Source: UBA9676 sp963741615
Lineage (GTDB): Bacteria > Actinomycetota > Actinomycetes > Streptosporangiales > Streptosporangiaceae
Direction: 5' to 3'
DNA: 64,000 bases
Assembly: GCA_963741615.1 (NCBI GenBank)
Contig: CAVUIU010000017.1
Coordinates: 1 to 64,000, forward strand
The translations under genes and the position numbers were made by a program. The notes under the pieces are model-generated. The model saw nothing but the letters and a program-made list of their open reading frames with translations, searched no databases and was not told where the DNA came from. Positions 54,960-63,871 of this stretch are shown piece by piece; the stretch's first letter is position 1; each line of letters starts with the position of its first letter.

Positions 54960-55291
54960 CTGGGCCTCGTTAGCAGCAGGAGTCTCGCGTCTGCGCGGCT
55001 CGCCTCTCGCCTGATCGGGGTTCGGCCGAACCGCTGGGTCCGGCCAGGCGGCTCAGTGTCCCGAGGCCGATCCGGGGAACGACCGCCGGTGACCGGCGGA
55101 TGTACCTGGGCCTGTCTCATTGTTTCCCTCCGCAGGCAGGACTGGTCCCTCTCCCGCCAACTCCCACCCTGGGTCAGGTCCGTTGCCCTGGGTATCGGCC
55201 TGGTGCTTCTGGCTGCAACGGGGCTGTTGTGACGCAGTTGACAGTGACACCATGTGGGTGGGCATTCGAGGCTATGAGAGGCAGTCATCCG
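54960..55291. other. Divergent intergenic region
   Basis: No gene that I can support. It separates the minus-strand SnoaL/VOC pair from the plus-strand thioredoxin-fold gene and should carry both promoters; I see no clear palindrome. Confidence 0.4.
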
Positions 55292-55894
55292 ATGCGTCCT
55301 GACATCAGGCCTGGCGGCATCTTTCCCGATTATGCTCTCCCGGACCACATCGGCACGGTGCGGACGCTCAGCGAGCTTCAGGGCCGCGATCCGCTGATCC
55401 TCACCCTCGCGCGCGGCAACTACTGCCCCAAAGAGCACCAGCAGCACCTCGAACTGGCGGCCAACTACCCGAAGGTCGCGGTGGCCTACACCCAGATCGC
55501 CACTATCGCCACCGACGACCATCACACCCTGCAGGAGTTCCGCGCGTCGGTGGGCGCCCAGTGGACCTTCCTGTCCGATCCCGGTCGGACGGTCCAGCAG
55601 GACCTCGACATCGCCGAGTACACCGACCCCGAGCACAACCCCATGATCCCGCACACGCTGGTGCTCAAGCCGGGGCTGGTCATTCACAGTGTCTATAACG
55701 GCTACTGGTTCTGGGGCCGCCCGTCGTTCAACGACCTGTGGCGCGACCTGCGCGCGGCCACTGCCGAGATCCGCCCGGACTGGGACCTCAGCACCCCGGG
55801 GCTCCGCGAAGCCTGGGACGCGGGCGACTACTCGAAGTTTCACGGCTGGGACCGGCGTTCCCCGCAGTCAACGCCCACCTCGTATGAGTCATAG
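55292..55894 (+). CDS. Peroxiredoxin-like (redoxin domain) protein
   Basis: 200 residues in the AhpC/TSA thioredoxin fold: FPDYALPDHIGTVRTLSELQ and then LILTLARGNYCPKEHQQHLE, with a single cysteine at the peroxidatic position, where P/T-x-x-C is usual. TLSDPGRTV-like WTFLSDPGRTVQQDLDI and PHTLVLKPGLVIHSVYN follow. It may reduce peroxides or be a related redox protein. ATG 55,292 is preferred (GAGAGG upstream); ATG 55,274 is possible. Confidence 0.75.
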   Translation: MRPDIRPGGIFPDYALPDHIGTVRTLSELQGRDPLILTLARGNYCPKEHQQHLELAANYPKVAVAYTQIATIATDDHHTLQEFRASVGAQWTFLSDPGRTVQQDLDIAEYTDPEHNPMIPHTLVLKPGLVIHSVYNGYWFWGRPSFNDLWRDLRAATAEIRPDWDLSTPGLREAWDAGDYSKFHGWDRRSPQSTPTSYES

Positions 55895-56126
55895 GGCGAC
55901 GGTTGCCGCTGCCCTTCCTGGCCCAGGTGACTCGTCAGTCCAGCCGCAGACCCAGAGAAGCAGCGTCCCGCTCTTGTGCTGCCCGCCGCGCGGCGGCCGC
56001 GGCGAAGGACCGGGGCGGGCCAGGTAACGGACGCTCACCGGGCCTGCCCGTGCGGCGCTTGGCTGAGCCGCGGCGGGATATGCGAGGCGGGTCACCTGGT
56101 GGCCAGCCAAAGATCACGGAAGGGCG

Positions 56127-57083
56127 ATGGCAGTGAGCACACCGGTATGCGAGATGCTCGGGATCGAACAGCCGATCGTGCTGGCACCCATGGTTGACAT
56201 TCCCCCCCTGGCTGCGGCGGTGTCCAACGCCGGCGCGCTCGGCATGGTGACGCTGACCTGGTCCGCTGACACCGGAGCCATCGTCCGGGAGACGGCGGCA
56301 CTGACGGCGCGGCCGTTCGGCGGCAACTTCGTTCTCACCGAGGATCGTCACCGTCCCCTTGACCAGGCCCTTGAGGCCGGCTTGCGGATCGTCTCGTTTT
56401 TCTTGGGGGACCCCAGCGGCTACATCAAGCCTGTGCACGACGCCGGGGGAATCGTTATGCACACGGTCGGCAGTGCCGAGGAGGCACGGCGGGCCGTCGC
56501 GTCCGGCGTGGACGTGATCGTCGCCCAGGGCTGGGAGGCCGGCGGGCACGTGGGGAGTACCGTCGCGACGCTGCCATTGGTGCCCGCTGTGGTGGACGCG
56601 GTGGCGCCGGTGCCGGTGGTCGCGGCTGGCGGGATCGGTGACGCCCGCGGGGTCGCCGCGGTGCTCGCCCTGGGCGCCCAGGCCGCGTGGCTGGGGACGC
56701 GGTTCCTGCTGGCCCGGGAGATGCCGATCCACGAGGACTACCGGCGCCGGCTCATCGCGGCGGCCGAGACCGACGCCCAGTGGTACCCCAACCTGTACGA
56801 CGTCGGGTGGCCCGACTCTCCCCACCGCGCCCTCCGCAACTCAACGGCCAGGGCGTGGGAGGCCGCGGGCTGCCCCCCGGACGACCAGCGGCCAGGAGAG
56901 GGCGACGTGATCGCCCACCTCGCCTCCGGCGAGGCAGTCGTTCGATACGAGGGAGCGCCACCGATGGCCGGGACGACCGGTGACATCGAAGCGCTCTCGA
57001 TGTGGGCCGGACAAAGCGTCGCGCTCGCGAGACAGTCACAGTCAGCGGCGGAAATCGTGACCGAGCTCACTTCCCGCCTGTAA
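56127..57083 (+). CDS. Nitronate monooxygenase family protein
   Basis: 318-residue FMN TIM barrel. QPIVLAPMVDIPPLAAAVSN at the start, AGGHVGSTVATLPLVPAVVD with the catalytic His of the family, VVAAGGIGDARGVAAVLALG for phosphate binding and AAWLGTRFLLAREM. Oxidises nitronates or related substrates; exact substrate not known. GGAAGG precedes ATG 56,127. Confidence 0.88.
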   Translation: MAVSTPVCEMLGIEQPIVLAPMVDIPPLAAAVSNAGALGMVTLTWSADTGAIVRETAALTARPFGGNFVLTEDRHRPLDQALEAGLRIVSFFLGDPSGYIKPVHDAGGIVMHTVGSAEEARRAVASGVDVIVAQGWEAGGHVGSTVATLPLVPAVVDAVAPVPVVAAGGIGDARGVAAVLALGAQAAWLGTRFLLAREMPIHEDYRRRLIAAAETDAQWYPNLYDVGWPDSPHRALRNSTARAWEAAGCPPDDQRPGEGDVIAHLASGEAVVRYEGAPPMAGTTGDIEALSMWAGQSVALARQSQSAAEIVTELTSRL

Positions 57084-57210
57084 CCCGGGCCCGCTTGTGC
57101 TGGCTCTCCGCGAGGTAGCGGGATGCGACCCTGGTGCCAGGATCTATCGCAGCGGATGATGGTTACACCGGGGGTTATACACAGCGTGTCACCAGATGGA
57201 TTGCGGTTAA

Positions 57211-58191
57211 ATGAGGTGCGTGCCTGCCCGCGCGCTCTTTCATACCGCGCCGCGCTGTGTGGAGATCAGGGAACTGCCCACACCGCGGCCTGCGGCCGGT
57301 GAGGTCCTTGTCCGCACCTTGTGCTCTGGCATCAGCGGTGGCACCGAACGCCTGGTGTACCGCGGCGAGGTCCCTGCCGACATGGCGCTGGACGACACGA
57401 TCGACGCGCTTGGCGGTGCCTTCTCCTATCCCTTCGCCTATGGGTATGCGTGTGTCGGCGAAGTAGCGGAGTCCGGCCAGGCGGTTTTCGCGTTCCACCC
57501 GCACCAGGACGTATTCGCGGCGCAGGCTGGTGACCTGATTCCGCTGCCTGCCATCGACCCCGCGTCCGCAACCTTGTTCCCGCTGGTCGAGACGGCGTTG
57601 CAGGTGACGCTCGATGCCGGGACCGGATACCGCGACCGGGTCATCGTGCTCGGCGCCGGCGTGCTCGGGCTGCTGACCGGCCTGCTGTTGCAGCGCTCCG
57701 GGTGGCGGCCGCTGATTGCCGAGCCGCAGGCGTGGCGCCGCGCCGTGGCCAGCAGCCTCGGCGTCAGCACCGCAGCACCGGAAGAACTGGCGAAAGAGAA
57801 GGTTCCGCTGGTCATTGACGCCAGTGGTAATCCGGATGCGCCAGCGATGGCGCTGAACATGCTGGCCCACGAGGGAACCCTGTTGATCGCGTCGTGGTTC
57901 GGCACCAAGCCAGTGGTGCTGCCGCTCGGCGGCGCCTTCCACCGGCGGCGTCTGATCATCCGCAGCACTCAGGTGTCCACGGTGCCGGCCCGGCTGTCCG
58001 GGACCTGGACCCGGTCTCGGCGCCGCCGGGAGGCCGTTGAGCTGCTGGCTGAACTACCGTTGGCACAGCTGTGCACTCACGTCTTCGCCTTCGGCCACGC
58101 AGCGGAGGCGTTCCGAGCCGTGGACCAGGGGATACCCGGGTTGATGCATGCCGTCCTTGACTACGACAGGAGTGCTGCCGGTGACCTGTGA
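57211..58191 (+). CDS. MDR-family dehydrogenase without zinc ligands (BchC-like)
   Basis: 326 residues. The start has LCSGISGGTERLVYRGEVPA in place of the catalytic-cysteine region, then YPFAYGYACVGEVAESG, the cofactor loop VIVLGAGVLGLLTGLLL and the late LIIRSTQVSTVPARLSG. The pattern resembles bacteriochlorophyllide-dehydrogenase-like MDR proteins which, in actinomycetes, lie beside a pterin-synthase-like gene. No Zn cysteines are present. The end overlaps the pterin gene by 11 bases. The substrate is unknown. Confidence 0.75.
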   Translation: MRCVPARALFHTAPRCVEIRELPTPRPAAGEVLVRTLCSGISGGTERLVYRGEVPADMALDDTIDALGGAFSYPFAYGYACVGEVAESGQAVFAFHPHQDVFAAQAGDLIPLPAIDPASATLFPLVETALQVTLDAGTGYRDRVIVLGAGVLGLLTGLLLQRSGWRPLIAEPQAWRRAVASSLGVSTAAPEELAKEKVPLVIDASGNPDAPAMALNMLAHEGTLLIASWFGTKPVVLPLGGAFHRRRLIIRSTQVSTVPARLSGTWTRSRRRREAVELLAELPLAQLCTHVFAFGHAAEAFRAVDQGIPGLMHAVLDYDRSAAGDL

Positions 58192-58558
58192 AGTCGGGTT
58201 GAGCCGAAGCGTCCGTGCATTCCACATCATGCCGGGACTGCCTGGGCCAGAGGGGCAACTGCATGATCATGACTACCGGATTGAGATCGTGGTGGATCGC
58301 GAGCAGCTCGACAACCGGGGCATGGTCTGTGACCTCGATGTCCTGGAGGCGGCGCTTACCGAGCTGACCAGCCGGGTCGAAGGCCGCAACCTCGAGGAGA
58401 TACGCCCGGCCGGGGCCGAGGCGGTCACCGTCGAGGTGTTCGCCCGCTGGGTGCATGACAGCCTCTCGCCCGCCGTCGCCGCCGCGGGCGGCGAGGCACT
58501 GGCAGTGCGGGTGTGGGAAACTCCCGTCGCGTTTGGCGGATACCACGCACGATGCTGA
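58181..58558 (+). CDS. 6-pyruvoyl-tetrahydropterin synthase / QueD-like protein
   Basis: 125 residues. The zinc ligands are kept: H15 in RSVRAFHIMPGLPG, H28 and H30 in LHDHDYRIEIVV. GMVCDLDVLEAALTEL, TVEVFARWVHDSL and AVRVWETPVAFGGYHARC follow the family. The catalytic cysteine usually just before HxH is missing (GPEGQLHDH), so the chemistry may differ from QueD. AGGAG precedes GTG 58,181. Co-translated with the MDR dehydrogenase, with which it probably shares a pathway. Confidence 0.8.
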   Translation: MTCEVGLSRSVRAFHIMPGLPGPEGQLHDHDYRIEIVVDREQLDNRGMVCDLDVLEAALTELTSRVEGRNLEEIRPAGAEAVTVEVFARWVHDSLSPAVAAAGGEALAVRVWETPVAFGGYHARC

Positions 58559-58761
58559 CGCTCTGCCTGACTACCCCCGGCGGCCTGGCCATCTTGATGG
58601 GCGGGTACCGCTACCACGTCGGTAACCGGCCGGCCAGGTCGTTCGGCCTGGGTACTGTGACAAGGCCGAGCCTGGCCGCTGAACCGTTCTGCTGACATGT
58701 TCGTTTTGCTGTCATGGGAGCAGTCGGCACAACATTCTCGTCATCCTCGCGGGACAGCCGT

Positions 58762-59403
58762 ATGACACTGGGCTGGGATAACCCCGCAGCGGACCCCACC
58801 ACCACCATCCTGCTGCGGCACGGCGATACCCAACTGTCACCCGAGCACCGCTTCAGCGGGCTGCGCGACCTCCCGCTGAGCGCCAACGGAACCCGGCAGG
58901 CCCAGGCCGCCGCCTGCCGCCTGGCCACTGGTGCCCCGATCGATGCCGTGGTCAGCTCGCCATTGCAGCGCGCTGTCGCCACCGCCGCTATCGCGGCCGG
59001 CGAACTGGGCCTGACCGCGGTCATCGACGATGATCTCCGCGAAACCGACTTCGGTGACTGGGATGGCCTCACCCTGGCAGAAATCCAGCAGCGGTGGCCC
59101 GCAGCCGTGGCAGCCTGGCGACGCGACCCCGAACAGGCACCGCCGGGCGGGGAGAGCTTCGCCGACACCGCACACCGGGTGAACCGGGCCTGTGACCGGC
59201 TGCTGCGGGACCACGGCGGCCAGACCGTCCTGGTGGTAAGCCACATCACCCCGATAAAGGTCCTGCTGTGCCGGGCTCTCGGCGTCCCGCTTGGTACCGT
59301 TTACCGGCTGTATCTCGGCTCCGCCTGCATCAACGAGATCCAATGGCACGACCGCGGATTTGCCGCCGTCCATTGCGTCAACGACACCAACCACCTCCCT
59401 TGA
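58762..59403 (+). CDS. Histidine phosphatase family protein
   Basis: 213 residues. The catalytic loop is TTILLRHGDTQLSPEHRFSG (RHG), the second His is in VLVVSHITPIKVLL, and the acid pocket is DDDLRETDFGDWDGLTLAEI. It resembles the phosphatase half of actinomycete RNase H/phosphatase proteins and CobC-like enzymes. Start ATG 58,762 after GGGA; ATG 58,714 lacks a ribosome site. Confidence 0.87.
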   Translation: MTLGWDNPAADPTTTILLRHGDTQLSPEHRFSGLRDLPLSANGTRQAQAAACRLATGAPIDAVVSSPLQRAVATAAIAAGELGLTAVIDDDLRETDFGDWDGLTLAEIQQRWPAAVAAWRRDPEQAPPGGESFADTAHRVNRACDRLLRDHGGQTVLVVSHITPIKVLLCRALGVPLGTVYRLYLGSACINEIQWHDRGFAAVHCVNDTNHLP

Positions 59404-59456
59404 CTCACCGGGAGACCTCGCGCAACCGGGAAAGTAATCAACACAAAGGCCGATCG

Positions 59457-59921
59457 ATGACAATCAGAACCGAGAGCCGCATAAAAATCGCCAGCAGCGT
59501 CCGTGAGGTGTGGGCGTATGTCTGTGATGTCGGACGCTGGCCGGAGTGGGCACCAACGGTTCTCGAATGCCGGGTTCGCGGAGGAGCGCCGCTTCAGCCC
59601 GGCTCGCGGGTGGACCAACGGGCGAAACTTATTCTGGGGCTGAGTCGCGGGCGCAGCCAGGAGGTGACCGCTGTCGAGGCGCCCCGCCACGTGGCGTTCG
59701 CCGGGCCGATGGGTACTTCCGCGGCGCGCTGGGGAATGGAACTCGAGCCGGTGGACGAGAGGCAGACCGACGCCAAGATGTGGATTGAGGTCGATCTCAC
59801 GGGCATCATGCGCGCCGTCCCCCGCGCTCTCCAAGGCAGGATTCAGCGCGTGAGCGATCTCGAGATGGTGGCGATCAAGGCTGCGGTCGAGTCCGCTAGG
59901 CGGGAAGGCGCGGTGTCCTAG
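59457..59921 (+). CDS. SRPBCC/START-like family protein
   Basis: 154 residues in the helix-grip pattern: ESRIKIASSVREVWAYVCDV and GRWPEWAPTVLECRV, then VDQRAKLILGLSRGRSQEVT, and a C-terminal helix (RIQRVSDLEMVAIKAAVESA) closing the pocket. It should bind a hydrophobic small molecule or lipid. It lies 53 bases after the phosphatase gene and 50 before a methyltransferase on the same strand. Confidence 0.8.
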   Translation: MTIRTESRIKIASSVREVWAYVCDVGRWPEWAPTVLECRVRGGAPLQPGSRVDQRAKLILGLSRGRSQEVTAVEAPRHVAFAGPMGTSAARWGMELEPVDERQTDAKMWIEVDLTGIMRAVPRALQGRIQRVSDLEMVAIKAAVESARREGAVS

Positions 59922-59971
59922 ATGGCTGGCGCCGTTCTACCGCGATGCTACCGAGATCGAGGAGCACACCG

Positions 59972-60682
59972 TTGAGCCAGATTGACCGTACGCGAGAGCA
60001 CCTGATCGAGACATACCGCAAGAAGGCGAAGCACTACGACATCACCTCCCGGCTCTACCCCGCGCCCGGCTACCCTCAGCGGGCACAACGCCTCCGTGCC
60101 GTACAAGCGCTCGGCCTTCGCGCGGGTGACAGCGTGATCGACATCGCATGCGGCACAGGCCTGAATTTCCCGCTGATTGAGGAGGTGATCGGTCCCGACG
60201 GCCGGATCGTCGGCGTCGATCTGACCGACGCGATGCTCGCCCAAGCCCAGGATCGGATAGCGACGAACGGCTGGAGCAATATCAGCCTCGTGCAAGCCGA
60301 CGCGGCCGAATTCGACTTCCCAACCGAGGTCGACGCGATCCTGTCCACCTACGCCCTGTCGCAGGTGCCCGAGTGCGCGCAGGTCATCGCCCACGGCGCC
60401 GCGGCTCTCTCCGGAGGCGGACGCTGGGTCGTGCTGGATCTCAAGGTTCCCGACAACACGCCTGGGTGGCTAGCGCAGCTCGGAACCGCAACTGTGCGGC
60501 CTTTCGCCTCCATAGATGAGTGGATCATGCGCCGTCCGTGGGCGGCGATTCGCGCGGCCATGCAGGAAGAACTGGCCGATTTCTGCTGGACCGAGTTGTT
60601 CTTCGGAACCGCATTCCTCGCTGCCGGGGCCCGCGGCCCTGGAACCTCCGGTGTGCGACCGCCGGAGAGCGGCCATCAATGA
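59972..60682 (+). CDS. SAM-dependent methyltransferase (UbiE-like)
   Basis: 236 residues. TTG 59,972 follows GAGGAG. HLIETYRKKAKHYDITSRLY, motif I VIDIACGTGLNFPLIEEVIG, GRIVGVDLTDAMLAQAQDRI, LSTYALSQVPE and GGGRWVVLDLKVPDN are the UbiE/MenG-like elements. It probably methylates a lipid-like or quinone-like substrate, as suggested by neighbours; unproven. Confidence 0.85.
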   Translation: MSQIDRTREHLIETYRKKAKHYDITSRLYPAPGYPQRAQRLRAVQALGLRAGDSVIDIACGTGLNFPLIEEVIGPDGRIVGVDLTDAMLAQAQDRIATNGWSNISLVQADAAEFDFPTEVDAILSTYALSQVPECAQVIAHGAAALSGGGRWVVLDLKVPDNTPGWLAQLGTATVRPFASIDEWIMRRPWAAIRAAMQEELADFCWTELFFGTAFLAAGARGPGTSGVRPPESGHQ

Positions 60683-60776
60683 CCGTGGGCTGATTAAGCG
60701 CCCTCTCACCTGAGGCCCGACGCGGACGCGAGGCTTTGGCGGACGAGCCGATCCAGCGCGTCTAGCGGGTCGGCCG

Positions 60777-61064
60777 TCATTCAGCATCTCGTAGTTCTTC
60801 GATGGCCAGCCGCAGCGCACGCAGCGCATAGTAGGTGCGGGACTTCACCGTGCCGGGTGCGATCCCCAGGGCATGCGCGGCCTGTGCAACCGAGCCGCCG
60901 AGAAAGCAGCACTCCCGCAGCACGTCCCGATGCTCCTGCGTCAGCCGGCCCAGCGCAGCGGCTACCTGATGGCGGTTCACGACTTGCTCGCTCGCGTCGC
61001 CGATTGGCTGCTCAGGGAGGCGGTCAGTGACGATCTCGGGCTCCGTTGCGATCAGCGCCGCCAC
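60777..61064 (-). pseudogene. Remnant of an ECF sigma factor (region 4 only)
   Basis: 95 codons of sigma-70 region 4 are well kept: QVAAALGRLTQEHRDVLREC, VAQAAHALGIAPGTVKSRTY and YALRALRLAIEELRDAE as in SigL/SigM-type factors. Region 2 is missing: on the minus strand upstream of 61,064 I see no matching protein. The first ten residues may be read through from non-coding DNA. It cannot by itself direct transcription, as it cannot bind a -10 element. A gene fragment. Confidence 0.7.
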
Positions 61065-61261
61065 TCCTGTCGCGCTATACGCGCGGCGACTGCGACCGGT
61101 TCACCGGCATCTGCTCCGTCCCAGATCGCGTGACCTGGCTCGCGACAGGAACGATCGTACTGCGAGTTGCCCTCGAAGCCGGCGGGCCGGGCGCGGCCCG
61201 CCCGGTGCCGGGAAGGTGCGCCGGCGCCACGGGAGAAGATGTCACCGCCCGGAGGCCCCGC

Positions 61262-63793
61262 TCACCGTGGCGGTTCGGGTGCTGCGCGTCCATGGGACGA
61301 CGCCGCTTGGGACGAGACCTTGCTGAAGGAGCCGAGGAACTGGTTGCGGAAGGCGTCCATTGGCTCGAGCGGAGCGGAGGGACCGGGCAGCAGCCCGTCC
61401 TGCCAGCGCCAGGAGGCAATCTGCCTGAACACAGAAGGGTCGCGGGCGACGATCGAGATCACCACGTCGTGGCTGGCCCCGGGGCGGCTGATAGGGCCAG
61501 AGGGCTGCTCGTCGCCGAGCAGGATGAGCACGAGGTTCGGGTCGTTGAGCTCGGTGACCCATGAGGTGAGGGCCTGCAGCGAGTACTGGATCGACTTGCC
61601 GAAGAACTGGCGCACGGTGTTGGCGTTGCGCCAGACCGTGACCGGGGATTCGCTCCGCGCGGGCATGGAGTCGAATACCGAGCCGTTGCCGACCTTGTTC
61701 CAGGGCACCATGGTCGGCAGCGGGGCCCAGGGATAGTGCGAGGAGACCAGGTCGATCTCGGCCATCACGGGCTGGTGGCCTGGGGTGAGTTCGAGCCGCT
61801 GGAACGCGGCCAGGGTGTACTGATCAGGCATCGAGGCGTAGCTGAAGGCCGGGCCGTGGTAGCCCACGTTGCGCCGGTCGTAAAGCTGGTCGAAGTGGTA
61901 GAACTGCCTGCCGGGCGGCCAGGCGACGTCGTCCTCGGGGTCGTCGCTCACGGTGCGCCAGCCGGCCTTGTCGAAGGCGTCGCTGAGGGTGAACCGGCGG
62001 CTGGTGACCAGCTCGGCATACCGCTGTTCGGTGTTGACCCACAGCCCCGACTGCAGGGTGGAGTGGGCGAGCTGGCTGATCCCGCCGAAGCCCGGGGCGT
62101 TGAGCCAGGCGCTGCGCGTGGACCAGCCGGCGCGGGCCAGCGAGGCGGTGTCCCGGCGCAGGACGGCGTTGACGCCGGGGGAGAAACTCGTGCCCTGAAC
62201 GGCGGCCTGCCCGTAGCTTTCGACGAAGGCGATGATGACATCCTTGCCGCGCAATCCGGTGAGCAGGTCCGAAGCGGGGACGCCGGCTTCAGGGTCGGAG
62301 CCGTGGAGGACCTTCTCGAAACGGCGCTGGTCCCGGAGCGCTGTCTGGGTGTCGCGCACCTGCGCGGCGACCAGCCCGGCGGCGCTGGCCGAGGCGACCG
62401 GGGATCCTGGGATGAGTTGCAGCGACAGGCCCGCGCACAGCGCCCAGACCGCCGTGAGGGCGGCGAGTCCGCGAACCGCGTCGCGGCGATGCCCGGCGGC
62501 CACGGTGGTGATGTGAATCGTTGCCGCGGTGATGGCGCCGACGAGCAGGATGAGACCGAGCCAGAGCGCGGCGAGCGCGATGTTGGTGCGCGTGGGGCCG
62601 ATCGTGTCGCGTACCACGCCGATAGCCGGGCCGATGTCGACCCAGCCGAACACCGGGTCGAACGCCCGCCCGATCTGCTCGAAGAAAGCCATGTTGAGGA
62701 TCTTGACGAGAGTAAGCAGGCTGAACAGGATTCCAGCGACGGCGGCCAGGATCCGTCGCGGCCAGGCCGGCAGCACCAGCGCGATGGCAACCAGGACCAG
62801 CCCCTCCACGGGGATGCGGGCAAAGGCGGCCGGGGTGAGCTGGAAGATACGGTCGGGCGCGACGAGAACACCCCACACGAGCACGACCGAAAGCACGGTG
62901 ATGGCCAGCCGCAGAGCCCGGCGGGTGCGCGGGCCGGCGCCGGTCCGGTACAGCCAGATCACGTTGCGGCCGAACGACTCGGCCAGCAGCAGCAATGCCG
63001 CGGCAACCGCGATCATCCCGGCGAGGCGGTCGAGCAGTCCGGATGCGGCAACGGTGAGCACGATGCCCTGGACCGCGGCCACGACCTTACCCCAGTACCG
63101 GGGGGGCAACGGCGCGGCCAGCCACGGGATCAGCCAGCCCGCCAGCAGCAGCGCGTAGCGGGCGGCGCCGATGGCCAGCACCCAGCCGCCGTAATCCTGG
63201 GACACGTAGATGCTGAGCAGCAGGATGAGGAACGCGTCGGCCTCGCCGTCGAAGCGGGCGCCCAGCGCGGTGGCGGTGCCGGTCCGGCGCGCCACCTGCC
63301 CGTCCACCGCGTCGAGGACCAGCGCGACGATGGACAGGGTGACCAGCGCCGTGACCGACACCGGCCGGCTGAAGGAGTCGGCAACCAGTCCCGCGACCCC
63401 GGCGATCAGCAGCGTCCGGGTCAGGGTGACCCAGTCCGCCGGGAATATCGCCGGCTGGTCGCTGCGCATGCGGGCGGCGACAAGCAGCGCGGTCGCCACC
63501 GAACCGGTGGCCAGCCCGGCGATCCAGCCGGCGACGCCGAGACCAGCCGTGGCGGACACGACGCCGAGCAGGGCGGCTGTAGCGAGCAACCCCAGGATCG
63601 TTGCGAGCCGAATCGCAGACAGCACGCCTTTGCCCGCGAGCCGAACCGTAGGCGGCGCGGCTTTGCCCGTGAGCCGAACCGTAGGCGGCGCGTCTTCGTC
63701 CCCAGGCTGAATGGTGCGCACCGCGCCCCCGTCTCTGTAGCAAGCTGTCCCATCCCTGATGGGGACAACGGGTCCGCGGTCACGCTGGTTCAC
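61262..63793 (-). CDS. CDP-alcohol phosphatidyltransferase / sulfatase-type fusion membrane protein
   Basis: 843 residues. An N-terminal half with about ten membrane helices contains the CDP-alcohol phosphatidyltransferase motif DGxxAR(x8)GxxxDxxxD in LDAVDGQVARRTGTATALGA and then RFDGEADAFL. The later half has more helices, then an extracellular alkaline-phosphatase/sulfatase-like domain as in LTA synthases (DVIIAFVESYGQAAVQGTSF; APGFGGISQLAHSTLQSGLW; MAEIDLVSSHYPWAPL; LVLILLGDEQP). One protein would thus make a phospholipid headgroup transfer inside and act on a lipid phosphate outside. The N-terminus has two copies of PPTVRLxGK. Divergent from a probable LPG-synthase-type gene. Confidence 0.85.
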   Translation of the reverse strand: MNQRDRGPVVPIRDGTACYRDGGAVRTIQPGDEDAPPTVRLTGKAAPPTVRLAGKGVLSAIRLATILGLLATAALLGVVSATAGLGVAGWIAGLATGSVATALLVAARMRSDQPAIFPADWVTLTRTLLIAGVAGLVADSFSRPVSVTALVTLSIVALVLDAVDGQVARRTGTATALGARFDGEADAFLILLLSIYVSQDYGGWVLAIGAARYALLLAGWLIPWLAAPLPPRYWGKVVAAVQGIVLTVAASGLLDRLAGMIAVAAALLLLAESFGRNVIWLYRTGAGPRTRRALRLAITVLSVVLVWGVLVAPDRIFQLTPAAFARIPVEGLVLVAIALVLPAWPRRILAAVAGILFSLLTLVKILNMAFFEQIGRAFDPVFGWVDIGPAIGVVRDTIGPTRTNIALAALWLGLILLVGAITAATIHITTVAAGHRRDAVRGLAALTAVWALCAGLSLQLIPGSPVASASAAGLVAAQVRDTQTALRDQRRFEKVLHGSDPEAGVPASDLLTGLRGKDVIIAFVESYGQAAVQGTSFSPGVNAVLRRDTASLARAGWSTRSAWLNAPGFGGISQLAHSTLQSGLWVNTEQRYAELVTSRRFTLSDAFDKAGWRTVSDDPEDDVAWPPGRQFYHFDQLYDRRNVGYHGPAFSYASMPDQYTLAAFQRLELTPGHQPVMAEIDLVSSHYPWAPLPTMVPWNKVGNGSVFDSMPARSESPVTVWRNANTVRQFFGKSIQYSLQALTSWVTELNDPNLVLILLGDEQPSGPISRPGASHDVVISIVARDPSVFRQIASWRWQDGLLPGPSAPLEPMDAFRNQFLGSFSKVSSQAASSHGRAAPEPPR

Positions 63794-63871
63794 CGCGACC
63801 GGCCGCGGACCCGCGATGCTGCCGCAGCCGGGGCGGTTGAACTATGTGCCGAGCCGGCCCGTGTAACCGGT

